Part shown: positions 43,321 through 52,866 of the stretch, piece by piece | How the letters are laid out: each line of letters opens with the position of its first letter | Numbering within the stretch: the stretch's first letter is position 1 | Assembly: GCF_042648365.1 (NCBI RefSeq) | Contig: NZ_JBHRXI010000012.1 | Location: forward strand, 1 to 64,000 | DNA: 64,000 nt | Reading direction: 5' to 3' | Source of the DNA: Lutimaribacter_A marinistellae | GTDB lineage: Bacteria > Pseudomonadota > Alphaproteobacteria > Rhodobacterales > Rhodobacteraceae | Program-made: the position numbers and the translations under genes | Notes under the pieces: model-generated | Told to the model about the DNA's origin: nothing | Databases searched by the model: none | The model's input: only the letters and a program-made list of their open reading frames with translations

Positions 43321-44706
43321 ATGCTGAACTCGCTCTCGGGACGTTTCCTGATCCTGACGACCGTGTTCGTCATGCTGGCCGAGGTGTTGATCTTCGTCCC
43401 GTCCATCGCTCGTTTCCGCGAAGCTTATCTGCTGAACCGGCTGGAACGGGCGCAGATCGCATCGCTGGCCTTGCTGGCCGACGACATGCTCGCGACTGAG
43501 CTCGAGGCCGAACTGCTCGAGACCGCTGGCGTCTACAACGTCGTTCTGCGCCGCGACGAGGTGCGCCAGCTCATGCTTGCTTCGCCGGTCCCGGCCGAGA
43601 TTTCCGCCACCTACGACCTGCGGATGGCCTCGCCCTGGGTTTTGGTCCGCGATGCGCTCCTGACCTTTGCCATGCCCGAGAACCGGATCATCCGGGTGAT
43701 CGGCGAACCGGTACAGGAGGCCGGCATCCTGATCGAGGTCGCGATGGAGAGCGGCCCCCTGCGCATGGCCATGATCGACTATGGCCTGCGGATTCTCCTG
43801 CTGTCCCTCGTGATCTCTGTGGTCACGGCCTTCCTTCTGTTCCTGGCCGTCCGCGTTGTTCTGGTGCGTCCGATCCGCAGCGTCGTGGGGTACATGCAAC
43901 GCTATGCCCAGGCGCCGGAGGATGCGCGCGGGATCATTCAACCGCGTTCCAGCGTGCGCGAGCTGCGCGAGGCCGAAGAAGCGCTGCAGATGCTGCAGAT
44001 CCAGATTACCCAGGCCCTGAAACAGCGCGAGCGTCTTGCCCAATTGGGCGGCGCGGTCGCCAAGGTCAGCCATGACCTGCGCAACATTCTGACCAGCGCG
44101 CAACTCTTTACCGACCGGATCGAAGCCAGCGAAGACCCGCTTGTGCGTCGCATGGCGCCAAAACTCGTCAATTCCATAACGCGCGCCGTCTCGCTCTGCG
44201 AAAGCACACTCGCGTTTGGACGGGCCGAGGAACCAGCCCCTACACTCACCATGGTGCGCCTGCATGACCTTGCCGAGGACGTCTGCGCCAGCGAACGCCT
44301 CGCGCTTGACGAAAGTGGCATCGAGATCTTCAACGAGATCCCCGAAGGTTACGTGATGCGGGCCGATCCCGAGCAGATGTTCCGCGTCCTTCTCAACCTC
44401 GTGCGCAATGCCCGGCAGGCGCTGATGAGCACCGGTGTGCCCGGCACCGTGACGGTTCAGGCGCATGAGGACGCCGACAATTGGCGGGTTGAGGTCTGCG
44501 ACACCGGTCAGGGCCTGCCACCCAAGGCGCAGGAGCATCTGTTCACGGCCTTTCAGGGAGGTGCACGCAAGGGCGGCTCCGGGCTGGGCCTCGCGATTTC
44601 GGCAGAACTGGTCCGTGGACATGGCGGCGATCTGCTGTTGCACCGGACCGGGCCGGACGGAACGGTCTTTGAAATCCGGCTCCCGAAGGGCGATCTCACT
44701 TTTTGA
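43321..44706 (+). CDS. Sensor histidine kinase
   Basis: A 461-residue membrane kinase with TM1 at about residues 8-28, a periplasmic segment to about 150, TM2 at 155-180, and a HAMP-like region (VRPIRSVVGYMQRYA). The dimerisation helix has phospho-accepting His251 (KVSHDLRN), and the ATPase domain has N-box NLVRNARQAL, G1 DTGQGLP and G2 GSGLGLAIS. No response regulator is adjacent. It follows the flavoprotein gene by 15 nt, so redox or envelope sensing is possible but not shown. Confidence 0.92.
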   Translation: MLNSLSGRFLILTTVFVMLAEVLIFVPSIARFREAYLLNRLERAQIASLALLADDMLATELEAELLETAGVYNVVLRRDEVRQLMLASPVPAEISATYDLRMASPWVLVRDALLTFAMPENRIIRVIGEPVQEAGILIEVAMESGPLRMAMIDYGLRILLLSLVISVVTAFLLFLAVRVVLVRPIRSVVGYMQRYAQAPEDARGIIQPRSSVRELREAEEALQMLQIQITQALKQRERLAQLGGAVAKVSHDLRNILTSAQLFTDRIEASEDPLVRRMAPKLVNSITRAVSLCESTLAFGRAEEPAPTLTMVRLHDLAEDVCASERLALDESGIEIFNEIPEGYVMRADPEQMFRVLLNLVRNARQALMSTGVPGTVTVQAHEDADNWRVEVCDTGQGLPPKAQEHLFTAFQGGARKGGSGLGLAISAELVRGHGGDLLLHRTGPDGTVFEIRLPKGDLTF

Positions 44707-44728
44707 CAAAAAACTTGTCGGATTGGGG

Positions 44729-44757
44729 TTGCGACTCCTTCGGGCTGGGTCTAAGTA
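44729..44757 (+). promoter_or_regulatory. tRNA-Arg promoter
   Basis: TTGCGA (44729-44734) and TAAGTA (44752-44757) have a 17-nt spacer, and the -10 lies 14 nt before the tRNA. The -35 is identical to that proposed for rpsJ. Confidence 0.55.
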
Positions 44758-44771
44758 GCGCGAACCAACGC

Positions 44772-44848
44772 GGACCGATAGCTCAGCTGGATAGAGTACT
44801 TGACTACGAATCAAGGGGTCGGGGGTTCGAATCCTCCTCGGTCCGCCA
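44772..44848 (+). tRNA. tRNA-Arg (anticodon ACG)
   Basis: A 77-nt tRNA: acceptor GGACCGA / TCGGTCC, discriminator G and encoded CCA (44846-44848), D-loop GCTCAGCTGGATAGAG, anticodon stem CTTGA / TCAAG with loop CTACGAA (anticodon ACG at 44806-44808), and T-loop GGTTCGAATCC. It reads CGN arginine codons after adenosine-to-inosine editing at position 34. It is a candidate integration site ahead of the accessory region, although I see no integrase. Confidence 0.97.
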
Positions 44849-44994
44849 TGGTAAACTCCTAAATCTCTAATTTACTGGTGTTTCCTTGTGGAGTGCGCGC
44901 GTCGCCACGTGGATGGGATGCCGAATTCATCCGTCGAATTCGTTGCAGGGTTTGGAAAGCCGGACCGGCCTTTTGGCTTTCCAGAAGACCCGTA

Positions 44995-45738
44995 TCACGA
45001 GATCGCGTTGGCGAGGATGTAAAGGCCGAGCGCCAGGATGCCGATAAATAATACGCGGCGGAACTGTGCCTCGGACAAGCGCTGACGCAAATTCCGACCT
45101 GCCCACATTCCAACCAGGGACGGCACGACCGCGGCGATGGAGGCGATCCCCAACTCGGTGGACAACAAGGCGTTCGCGCCAAGCGCCACGGCGAGTGCAA
45201 CCGTTGATACGGTGAACAGCAGGCCCATTGCCTGAACCAGCTGGTCGCGCGACAGCCCGATTCCCTGCAGGAACATAACGCCAGGAACGACGAACGAGCC
45301 GGTCATTCCCGTCAGGATCCCGTTCGCGGCGCCGAATGCCGCACCTGCCCATGCCTCGGCATGCGACGCGATCGCGAGACGCACGCCCGCGAGGTTGAGG
45401 CCGCCATAAGCGACGAGAGATAGCCCCAGCAACGCCGTCAGAAGATCGAGATTGACCCGTGTCAAAGCGGTTGCACCAATCCAGACGGTTGTGGTCGCCA
45501 TCAGCAGGAATGGCCAGATGCGGCGCAGGATGACACGCGCATGGCCTCCCGTGGCGGCCTGGTAGACGTTCGTGATGAAGGAGGGAGCGATCAGCAGCGC
45601 CATCGCTGTCGTCAGATCTAGCGCGACTGTCAGCAAGCCGAGGCTGACCGTTGGCAGGCCAAGGCCGATGAGGCCTTTCACGCCACCTGCAAGCAGGAAA
45701 GTGGTCGCGATGGCAAGGATCATGAGGATGTCGGCCAT
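44995..45738 (-). CDS. TauE/SafE-family transporter
   Basis: A 247-residue inner-membrane protein with seven to eight hydrophobic segments. It has a TauE/SafE layout: GGVKGLIGLGLPTVSLGLLTVALDL at the N-terminus and FGAANGILTGMTGSFVVPGVMFLQGIGLSRDQLVQAMG after the mid-loop, the duplicated signature. Members export or import small anions such as sulfite, sulfoacetate or other organic acids; the substrate here is unknown. The ATG at 45738 gives the natural N-terminus. An upstream frame extension exists. Confidence 0.88.
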   Translation of the reverse strand: MADILMILAIATTFLLAGGVKGLIGLGLPTVSLGLLTVALDLTTAMALLIAPSFITNVYQAATGGHARVILRRIWPFLLMATTTVWIGATALTRVNLDLLTALLGLSLVAYGGLNLAGVRLAIASHAEAWAGAAFGAANGILTGMTGSFVVPGVMFLQGIGLSRDQLVQAMGLLFTVSTVALAVALGANALLSTELGIASIAAVVPSLVGMWAGRNLRQRLSEAQFRRVLFIGILALGLYILANAIS

Positions 45739-45825
45739 TTCGACACCCTTACACCATGGGCCGACGCCTGGGTAGATAAGCGCCCCCGCGTATCGTTCTT
45801 TCCGCGCGGTCCGAACACGCAATTG

Positions 45826-45857
45826 AAGCACCACGGGCGGTTACCCCGTGGTGCTTT
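45826..45857 (-). terminator. Terminator after the molybdenum hydroxylase
   Basis: A perfect 12-bp stem (45826-45837 with 45845-45856) lies directly after the stop of the large subunit gene on the minus strand. The T run is short, so strength is uncertain. Confidence 0.65.
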
Positions 45858-45864
45858 CATGTGT

Positions 45865-48045
45865 TCAGGCGAAGGACACGCCGTTTTCTGCCATCGGCAG
45901 TTCCGCGATCCGCAGATCAAGCTGCGCGATGGCGTTGGCCAAGGCAGGTGCTGCCGGGGGCGTTCCTGGCTCGCCAATTCCCGTAGGAGCTTCGGCGGAA
46001 GCCACGATATGGGTTTCGATACTCTTGATGTCGGAGATGCGAAGCACTTCGTAATCGGGAAAGTTGAACTGCTCCACCGCTCCGCCATCAAGCGTGATCC
46101 GCTCGCGCATCGCATGACCGATGCCATAGCCGATCGCGCCTTCGGTCTGGGCGCGTACGATGTCCGGGTTGACGGCAATTCCGCAATCCACGGCCGCGGT
46201 GATCTTTTCGATCTGTACGCCGTCATCGGGGTTCCCCGAGATCTCGACCACTTCGGCAACGTAGGACCCAAAGGACTTGTGAACGGCGATACCCTGAACA
46301 TTGCCGGCGGCGGGTTGTCCCCAGTTCGCCTTCTCGGCAACCAATTTCAGCACGCCCGCCTTGCGCTCCGCGTCTTTTCCGCCCCCTTCGAGATACGCCA
46401 GGCGGAACTCGACCGGGTCACGACCGGCTGCCCGGGCTGCCATGTCCATCATCACTTCCATTACATAGGCCGTGTGCGTATGACCCACCGAGCGCCACCA
46501 CAGGACCGACGTGGCCTTCTCGATGTCTGTCAGGCCAACAGCCATATTCGGAATGGTGTAAGGGTTGTCGGCAAGCCCTTCGACCGTGGAGTGGTCGATC
46601 CCGTCGCGAACGGCCATCGCCTCGAAGGCGGTGCCTTTCATGATCGACTGGCCGGCGACCTGGTGTTCCCACCCGATGATGTTCCCCTCGGCGTCAAGAC
46701 CAACGCGCACCTTGTGGCCCGTAGCCGGCCGGTAATAACCGCCCCGGACATCGTCTTCCCGATCCCAGACCAGTTTCACCGGGCGGGAGCGATCCGTCAT
46801 GGCAAAGGCAAGGCCGGCTTCGACCTGGTAATCCGCATCGGGCGTCGCGCGGCGGCCGAAAGATCCTCCGGCCAGCATGGTCTTGATGTGGATCTTTTCA
46901 GGCGGCAATTCAAAGATTTGCTGATAGGCCATGTGCGGACCCGTCGGCATTTGCGCGCCGTCATGCAGCACGATATCGCCCTCGGCCGTCTGCTCTACGG
47001 TGCAGTTCAGAGGTTCCATCGGGGTATGGGCCAACAGGGGGAAGTAGAACGTTTTCTCGACGACTGTCGCCGCGCCGTCGACCGCTGTGCTGACGGATGC
47101 CCGATCCGCCTCGTTGACGTTGTAAACCGGTGCAGCATCCAGCGCGGCAAGAACTTCGTCCCGGATCTGGGCAGAAGAGCGCGCTTCGGCGCCCGACATG
47201 TCCCATTCCACCTCTACGGCGTTTCGGGCTTGCATCGCGGCCCAGGTGTTTTCGGCATAAACGGCCACGCCATGTTTCGTCGGCAACGGCATCGCCATGA
47301 TGAAGCCCTTGACCTCTTTCGCGGCGCTGTCGTCAACGCTGACGACCAGGCCACCGCGCTGGGGCGTACGCTTGATCATGACGACCATCTGGTTCGGCAG
47401 TTGCACATCCATCGCGAACTTGGCCCGCCCGTTGACCTTGACCGGGCTATCAAGACGGCGCGTTTTCTCGTTGCCGATGATCTTCCACTCGGACGGGTCG
47501 CGCAGTCGCGGGTTCTCTGACGGCGCAAAACTCGCCGCGGCGGATACGAACTCGCCCAGCGGCGCAGATCTGCCACTGCCAACAACCATTCCATCCTGAA
47601 TGTCCAGCGACGAGGCATCCGCGCCCCAGGCATCAGCGGCAGCCTTGATCAGCATCTCGCGCGCATTCGCGCCGGCAGTTCGATACTGCATCCAGGAATT
47701 GGCCATTGCAGTCGAACCGCCGGTGCCCTGAAAGGGACCGAAGAACAGGTTGTTGTAAAGCTCGGGGTTTGATGGCGCGAACTCGAACCCTATCTGTTCC
47801 ATGGTCACGCCAAGCTCTTCGGCGATAAGGGTAGACAGACCCGTTGCCGGCCCCTGACCCTTTTCGAAATGCTTGATGATGGCGACGACGTTGCCGTCAC
47901 TGTCGATTTTCACGAACGGGTTCAGCATCGCGTCGGCACGGCCGGACGCTGCCGCGGCTCCATTCGCATTCGCCCCGACATAGAGAACCGTGGTGGCTGC
48001 GGCCGCGCTTTTCAGGAAGCCGCGGCGAGAAATATTCGTTGTCAT
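45865..48045 (-). CDS. iorB: Molybdenum hydroxylase large subunit, isoquinoline 1-oxidoreductase beta type
   Basis: A 726-residue xanthine-dehydrogenase-family subunit binding molybdopterin cytosine dinucleotide. The N-terminus SRRGFLKSAAAATTVLYVGA carries a twin-arginine motif, so the enzyme should be exported to the periplasm. Seen motifs: KHFEKGQGPATGLSTLIAEELG, GPFQGTGGSTAM, AGGSFGRRATPDADYQVEA and the C-terminal AEAPTGIGEPGTPPAAPALANAI, with the glutamate expected at the molybdenum. These fit N-heterocycle or aldehyde oxidoreductases. The substrate is unknown. I start at the ATG (48045) after the small-subunit stop. Confidence 0.88.
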   Translation of the reverse strand: MTTNISRRGFLKSAAAATTVLYVGANANGAAAASGRADAMLNPFVKIDSDGNVVAIIKHFEKGQGPATGLSTLIAEELGVTMEQIGFEFAPSNPELYNNLFFGPFQGTGGSTAMANSWMQYRTAGANAREMLIKAAADAWGADASSLDIQDGMVVGSGRSAPLGEFVSAAASFAPSENPRLRDPSEWKIIGNEKTRRLDSPVKVNGRAKFAMDVQLPNQMVVMIKRTPQRGGLVVSVDDSAAKEVKGFIMAMPLPTKHGVAVYAENTWAAMQARNAVEVEWDMSGAEARSSAQIRDEVLAALDAAPVYNVNEADRASVSTAVDGAATVVEKTFYFPLLAHTPMEPLNCTVEQTAEGDIVLHDGAQMPTGPHMAYQQIFELPPEKIHIKTMLAGGSFGRRATPDADYQVEAGLAFAMTDRSRPVKLVWDREDDVRGGYYRPATGHKVRVGLDAEGNIIGWEHQVAGQSIMKGTAFEAMAVRDGIDHSTVEGLADNPYTIPNMAVGLTDIEKATSVLWWRSVGHTHTAYVMEVMMDMAARAAGRDPVEFRLAYLEGGGKDAERKAGVLKLVAEKANWGQPAAGNVQGIAVHKSFGSYVAEVVEISGNPDDGVQIEKITAAVDCGIAVNPDIVRAQTEGAIGYGIGHAMRERITLDGGAVEQFNFPDYEVLRISDIKSIETHIVASAEAPTGIGEPGTPPAAPALANAIAQLDLRIAELPMAENGVSFA

Positions 48046-48050
48046 GCTAC

Positions 48051-48515
48051 TCAAGCCTCCAGGATTTCTGCTGCGCGCAAAACACCGGCGCGGATCCGTT
48101 GGTAGGTTGCACAGCGGCAGGCGTTGCCATGCATGTAGTCGTCTACGTCTTGTGCGGTGGGGTTCGCATTCTCACGCAGCAGCCCGACCGCGTTCATGAT
48201 CTGCCCGGACTGGCAATAGCCGCATTGCACGACATCGAGTTCGAGCCATGCCTGCTGCACTGCGGCTCCGACCTTGTCGTCTTCCATCTTTTCGATCGTC
48301 GTGATCTCGGCGCCTTCGACATCCTCGATATAGGTCTGGCAAGAGCGTACGGGCTGACCGTCCATATGAACGGTGCACGCGCCGCAAGAGGCAACGCCGC
48401 ATCCGAATTTCGTTCCGGTCAGCTTCAGTTCGTCCCGGATTACCCACAGCAAGGGCGTGCCCGGTTCGGATTCAACGGTATGCGTTTGACCGTTCAGTTT
48501 CAGTGATATTGCCAT
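48051..48515 (-). CDS. iorA: Molybdenum hydroxylase small subunit, [2Fe-2S]
   Basis: A 154-residue electron-transfer subunit with two [2Fe-2S] clusters. The plant-type cluster uses GTKFGCGVASCGACTVHMDG and SCQTY; the second uses QCGYCQSGQ and GNACRCATYQRI. It passes electrons from the molybdenum site of the neighbouring large subunit, with which it forms an isoquinoline-oxidoreductase-type enzyme. No cytochrome subunit gene is next to it. The ATG at 48515 matches the family start. Confidence 0.93.
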   Translation of the reverse strand: MAISLKLNGQTHTVESEPGTPLLWVIRDELKLTGTKFGCGVASCGACTVHMDGQPVRSCQTYIEDVEGAEITTIEKMEDDKVGAAVQQAWLELDVVQCGYCQSGQIMNAVGLLRENANPTAQDVDDYMHGNACRCATYQRIRAGVLRAAEILEA

Positions 48516-48704
48516 GGCTTTTTGGCTTTCCCATTTTTTGTGAAAACAAATGTCGTTCGAAGGGACCGTTTCCGCTCGAACGGGTTTGATGACTCGGTCA
48601 CTGGCCACAACGCCGTAATGCCGAAGGACATAGCCCCCAAATCGATTTTTCCATCCCTCGTGTCGCTGAAATCAGGGCGTTCTGTCGGGGGCAAACCCGT
48701 CCGG

Positions 48705-49526
48705 TCACAAACCCAGCTGCGACTTCAGCCCGCTGATGAAGGTTTCGTCGTCCAGTGCCTTTCGGTTGTTCAGCAATTCGACTGCGTCCTCGCCTGCGCG
48801 ATAGCGCAGCGTGTTGGTTCCATCGGTGACAGAGGCCCATATCACCTCGGCCACAACGCTTGGCGCGGATGCGCGGGATGCCATTTCCTCGCTCCCCCAG
48901 GCACCGAACAGCGCTTGGACGACCGGCTGGTATTCCGCCATTTCTTCATCGTTGACGAAGTCGAAGGACCGGCCGCCGAAATCGGTGGCGATCATGCCGG
49001 GCTCGATGATCTTGACCTTGATGCCCGCGGCTTCGAGTTCATAGTGCAGAGCCTCGGAAATACCTTCCACGGCGAACTTCGTGCCGTGATACAGCGCCCC
49101 GAGCGGAAAGGTCATCTGACCACCGATCGACGAGATGTTGACGATGGTGCCGGAGCGATTGGTGCGCATATGTGGAAGGATGGCCTTGGTGGTCTCGATC
49201 AGGCCGATGACGTTCGTGTCGAACTGTCTCCGGATACGGTCCATCGGAAACGCCTCAAGCGGACCGTAGGCACCATACCCGGCATTGTTCAGCAAAACGT
49301 CGATCTTGCCGAATTTCTCGATACCGGCCGTCGTTGCCGCCCCGATCGATGCGGCATCCGTCACGTCGAGGCGCGTGACGAGGATATTGTCTTGACCGGT
49401 CAGGTCCTCTTCCTTCTCCGGCGAGCGCATCGTCGCAACGACGTTCCATCCGCGGGCCGCAAACAGCTTTGCCGTTTCCTTGCCGATGCCAGAGGATGCA
49501 CCAGTAATCAGAATGGTCTGGGTCAT
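48705..49526 (-). CDS. SDR-family oxidoreductase
   Basis: A 273-residue short-chain dehydrogenase. The cofactor site TGASSGIGKETAK is at residues 7-19, NNAGYG is at about 88-93, the catalytic Ser is in NISSIGG, and YHGTK supplies the Tyr and Lys. The C-terminal part is variable, so the substrate is unknown. It is divergently oriented from an AraC regulator, a common arrangement in which the regulator controls the SDR. GGGAG lies upstream of the ATG. Confidence 0.9.
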   Translation of the reverse strand: MTQTILITGASSGIGKETAKLFAARGWNVVATMRSPEKEEDLTGQDNILVTRLDVTDAASIGAATTAGIEKFGKIDVLLNNAGYGAYGPLEAFPMDRIRRQFDTNVIGLIETTKAILPHMRTNRSGTIVNISSIGGQMTFPLGALYHGTKFAVEGISEALHYELEAAGIKVKIIEPGMIATDFGGRSFDFVNDEEMAEYQPVVQALFGAWGSEEMASRASAPSVVAEVIWASVTDGTNTLRYRAGEDAVELLNNRKALDDETFISGLKSQLGL

Positions 49527-49688
49527 GTTGGGGAACTCCCTGTCTCGTGCTTTTCCAATCTAGCATCGCGTCCCGTTCCGGCCTTGCCTGATCCTCCGAA
49601 TGATCTGCCTATTCCTCCGAGGCATCCTTCTTTCATGTTCCACGAAACGGCCATTCGCCTATATTTGGCGGACGAAGGAGATGACCCC

Positions 49689-50582
49689 ATGGTGCCAGAA
49701 AGTCTGATCAGCGATGTTTTCCGTCATGTCGAAAAAGCCGGCGGGCTGGGTATAGGCTGCGAAACTGGCGTCGACGGGCTTTTTGCAGTCGCCAATGTGC
49801 AGACAACCGAATGCACGGCATCTTTCTACGAACCGATCATGTGTCTCGTGCTTCAGGGGGCCAAGGAGGCCTGCATGCGCGATCGCATCGTCCGCTACGG
49901 GGCGGGCGACGTTCTGATCGTCAGTCATGCCATCCCGGTTGAGGCGGCCGTGATCCGGGCCAGCCCTTCGGAACCCTATGCCGCGCTCGCACTGCAGCTG
50001 GACCTTGCGCTTGCCCGCAGTCTTTATGACGAGATCGGCGATGTAGGCGAAACCCAAGACAGCCTGCACTCCCTCGATGCAGCAGCCTCCGACGCCGCAT
50101 TGATCGACGCCATGCATCGCTTGTTCCTTCTTTCCAAGGATCCTGTCGAGGCGCGCGCACTTGCACCGCTGGTGCTCAAGGAGATCCACTTTCGCCTCTT
50201 GCGTGCGCGGCATGGGGGCATGTTGCGGCAGCTGTTGCACCACGATAGCCCGGCAAGCCGAATATCGAAGACCATCGCCACCATTCGCGGCAACTACAAA
50301 ACGAACATCGCGGTTGCCGAACTGGCTGCGGAATGCGGGATGAGCCTTTCTGCCTTTCATGAGCATTTCAAGTCGGTGACAGCCACCACCCCGCTGCAAT
50401 ACCAAAAGGAGCTCCGCCTTCTCGAAGCACGCAGGCTGTTGTCGTCCAGCGGGCTCTCTGTGGCGGCGGCCGCCTACGAGGTCGGGTACGAAAGCCCGAC
50501 GCAGTTCAGCCGTGAGTTTTCGAGAAAGTTCGGCCTGTCCCCGAAAAGCCAGAAATCCGAGGCAAGGTCACTGGCCGGGTAG
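49689..50582 (+). CDS. AraC-family regulator with AraC_N/cupin domain
   Basis: A 297-residue regulator. The N-terminal cupin-like domain (residues about 20-150) has CLVLQGAKEACMRDRIVRYGAGDVLIVSHAIP. The C-terminal domain has two helix-turn-helix motifs: VAELAAECGMSLSAFHEHFKSVT and VAAAAYEVGYESPTQFSREFSRKFG. I prefer the ATG at 49689 with GAAGGAGA upstream; an ATG at 49635 is possible. It diverges from the SDR gene, whose transcription it may control. Confidence 0.9.
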   Translation: MVPESLISDVFRHVEKAGGLGIGCETGVDGLFAVANVQTTECTASFYEPIMCLVLQGAKEACMRDRIVRYGAGDVLIVSHAIPVEAAVIRASPSEPYAALALQLDLALARSLYDEIGDVGETQDSLHSLDAAASDAALIDAMHRLFLLSKDPVEARALAPLVLKEIHFRLLRARHGGMLRQLLHHDSPASRISKTIATIRGNYKTNIAVAELAAECGMSLSAFHEHFKSVTATTPLQYQKELRLLEARRLLSSSGLSVAAAAYEVGYESPTQFSREFSRKFGLSPKSQKSEARSLAG

Positions 50583-50736
50583 GGCGCTTTCAGCTCCGGT
50601 ACCCACCGCGCGCATCGTGCAACTTTGCACGGTTCGGGCTGCGTACCCGATCGAAACCGCTGTTTTTCTGTCCGAAAAGGCTGGCAATTCACTGGCTTCG
50701 TAACAAGATCGTGGGAAAGACGCATCGGGGGGAGCC

Positions 50737-51411
50737 ATGCGGACACTGCTCGTCGAAGATCATCCTGCCTTGGCCGAGGCAATCGCCGGTGGCCTTGCGC
50801 GCGCAGGTTTTGCCACCGACCTTGCCGGGTCCGTGGCAGAGGCGCGCGAAGCGGTAGACACCACGCAGTACGATCTCACGATCCTCGATCTGGGCCTGCC
50901 AGACGGCAGCGGGCTTGACCTGCTGAAAGAGTGGCAGGATCGCGGTGCCTTTCCCACAATCATCCTGACGGCCCGCGGCGCTCTCGGGGACCGGATCGCT
51001 GGCCTCGACAGCGGCGCCGACGATTACATCGTGAAGCCGGTCGAGATCCCGGAACTTGTCGCGCGATGCAGGGCCATACTCCGCCGTCCGGGCAACCGTG
51101 CCAGCGTCGTGCTGTCGGCTGGCTGCGTTCGTGTCGATACCGCCAGCCGCGAAGCCCACTGCAACGACGTAGCTCTGAACCTCGGTCGACGCGAACTCAG
51201 CCTGCTTGAGGTGCTGATCCGCAGGCAAAACAGGGTGGCACCGCGCACCGCGCTCGTAGAGGCGCTTTACGACCGGGACATGGAGGTTACGCCTAACGCG
51301 GTCGACGCAGCCGTATCCCGCTTGCGGCGTGCGCTTGTCGATGCAGGCGCCAACGTGACGCTGAAAACCATCCGGGGGGTCGGTTGGATGCTGACGGTGA
51401 CGGAAGAATGA
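50737..51411 (+). CDS. OmpR-family response regulator
   Basis: A 224-residue regulator. The receiver domain has the acidic pair in VEDHP, phospho-accepting Asp51 (ILDLGLPDG), the conserved threonine region LTARG and Lys in VKPVE. The winged-helix domain (residues about 130-220) shows LGRRELSLLEVLIRRQNRVAPR and NAVDAAVSRLRRAL. It overlaps its partner kinase by 4 nt (ATGA). The RTX gene follows the pair by about 100 bp, but regulation of it is only inferred. GGGGGGAG lies before the start. Confidence 0.94.
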   Translation: MRTLLVEDHPALAEAIAGGLARAGFATDLAGSVAEAREAVDTTQYDLTILDLGLPDGSGLDLLKEWQDRGAFPTIILTARGALGDRIAGLDSGADDYIVKPVEIPELVARCRAILRRPGNRASVVLSAGCVRVDTASREAHCNDVALNLGRRELSLLEVLIRRQNRVAPRTALVEALYDRDMEVTPNAVDAAVSRLRRALVDAGANVTLKTIRGVGWMLTVTEE

Positions 51412-52763
51412 GTAAACCGGGCCGTCGCCGCGGGCTGCAAGCCATCCTTACAAGCCAACTGCTGACCATTGCGTTGCTTGTCATTACCGCAAACCTCGTT
51501 TTCGTTGCGGTTTTCGATGCGTCTGACCGCAGCGCGTTGTTCATCGATCTTGCGCGCCGCGAATTGCTGCGTCTCGAATCTGTTTTCCTGGCCAACGATC
51601 AAAACGCCGACACACTCGTCGCTGCGATTGACGGGATTTATGACGCGCATCCGGACGCGTACGCATTCGCCGTTATGGCACCCGATGGAACGGTGCTGAA
51701 CGGGAAGAATATCGCGTTGATCCCGCCTGATCTGCTTCGGCCAGGGGCATTTGCGACCGATTGGCTGGCGTGGCCGAACGGCACGGCCGCGATGCCGGTG
51801 ATCGCTTCGCACTCGGTCCAGGGTACTGAGCCCGTGGTCAGCCTGTTTTTCCTGATGGCGAGTGATCCTGCTGGCTTGCTGGGGAACGAGATACTGGACG
51901 AGTTCCAGGGTCACGTCTGGCTGCCTCTGCTTCCCATCGCGATTCTGTTGATCGGCGGAACCTTGCTGATCGTGCGCCGCGCCCTCAGGCCCGTATCACA
52001 GGCGGCGGCCTGGGCGCGGGCGATCCGCCCGGGAAATCCGTTGCCGCCCTATGCGTTGGAAAACGCGCCGGCCGAAATCGACGACCTGACCAAAGCGGTG
52101 CGTCGGAGCATCGAAAGGCTTGATGACGAGCTGAATGCCGAGCAACGCCGCGCTGCCGAAGCCGCGCATGCTCTGCGAACTCCCGTCGCGGTTCTCGTCG
52201 CACGACTGGACGAACTGCCCAAGGACCCCGAATTCGACACGCTCCGAAGCGATGTCCGCACCCTTTCGCGAACCGTCACGCAATTCCTGTCATCATCCGG
52301 GGCCGACCGGTTGGAAGTTCCGGAAAACGCACGCGCCGACCTCTCTGTCGTCGCCGAGCGCGTCGTTGCCGAACTCTTCCCGTTTGCCGAGACTGAAAAA
52401 TCGGAAATCGTCCTGACCGGAAACCATACACCGGTCACGGTTCGCGGAGCCGAAGATGCCATCGCCCTCGCTTTGACCAACCTGATCGAGAACGCGCTCA
52501 GCCATGGCGGCCGCGGTCTGGTCGAAGTCATGGTCGGTCCGGGTCCAAAGCTTACGGTGCGCGACCATGGGCCGGGTCTGCCTCCTGCGTCCGACGGCGA
52601 CCTTTTCGAGCCGTTTCGCCGCGGGATGCGCGCCCCGCGCGGTGGTGCCGGCCTCGGACTAGCTATCGTCGACCGCATCCAGCGCGCCCATGGCGGCACG
52701 GTCGAGGCGGCAGACGCCCCGGATGGCGGTGCTGTATTCTGCCTGACTTACGTTTCGGCCTGA
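51408..52763 (+). CDS. Sensor histidine kinase
   Basis: A 451-residue membrane kinase with TM1 at about residues 10-38, a periplasmic loop to about 165, TM2 (LPLLPIAILLIGGTLLIV, about 173-190) and a HAMP region. His254 is in AAHALRTP, and the ATPase domain has NLIENALSHGGRG, DHGPGLP and GGAGLGLAIV. It pairs with the upstream OmpR-type regulator, resembling TctE/QseC-type kinases. The signal is unknown. Confidence 0.93.
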   Translation: MSKPGRRRGLQAILTSQLLTIALLVITANLVFVAVFDASDRSALFIDLARRELLRLESVFLANDQNADTLVAAIDGIYDAHPDAYAFAVMAPDGTVLNGKNIALIPPDLLRPGAFATDWLAWPNGTAAMPVIASHSVQGTEPVVSLFFLMASDPAGLLGNEILDEFQGHVWLPLLPIAILLIGGTLLIVRRALRPVSQAAAWARAIRPGNPLPPYALENAPAEIDDLTKAVRRSIERLDDELNAEQRRAAEAAHALRTPVAVLVARLDELPKDPEFDTLRSDVRTLSRTVTQFLSSSGADRLEVPENARADLSVVAERVVAELFPFAETEKSEIVLTGNHTPVTVRGAEDAIALALTNLIENALSHGGRGLVEVMVGPGPKLTVRDHGPGLPPASDGDLFEPFRRGMRAPRGGAGLGLAIVDRIQRAHGGTVEAADAPDGGAVFCLTYVSA

Positions 52764-52866
52764 ATTCTCCAGTCTCGTCAGACTCCAGTCAGAGAAGACC
52801 AGCATTTGTCGTGTCATAGATGGCCGACCGATTCCCGGTCGTGCCGAATCCACTGGAGATCGCGAC

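Noticed and set aside
44849..45000. Integrated element at tRNA-Arg
   Set aside because: No integrase gene, no repeat of the tRNA 3' end was recognised within the window; the accessory region may be unrelated to the tRNA.
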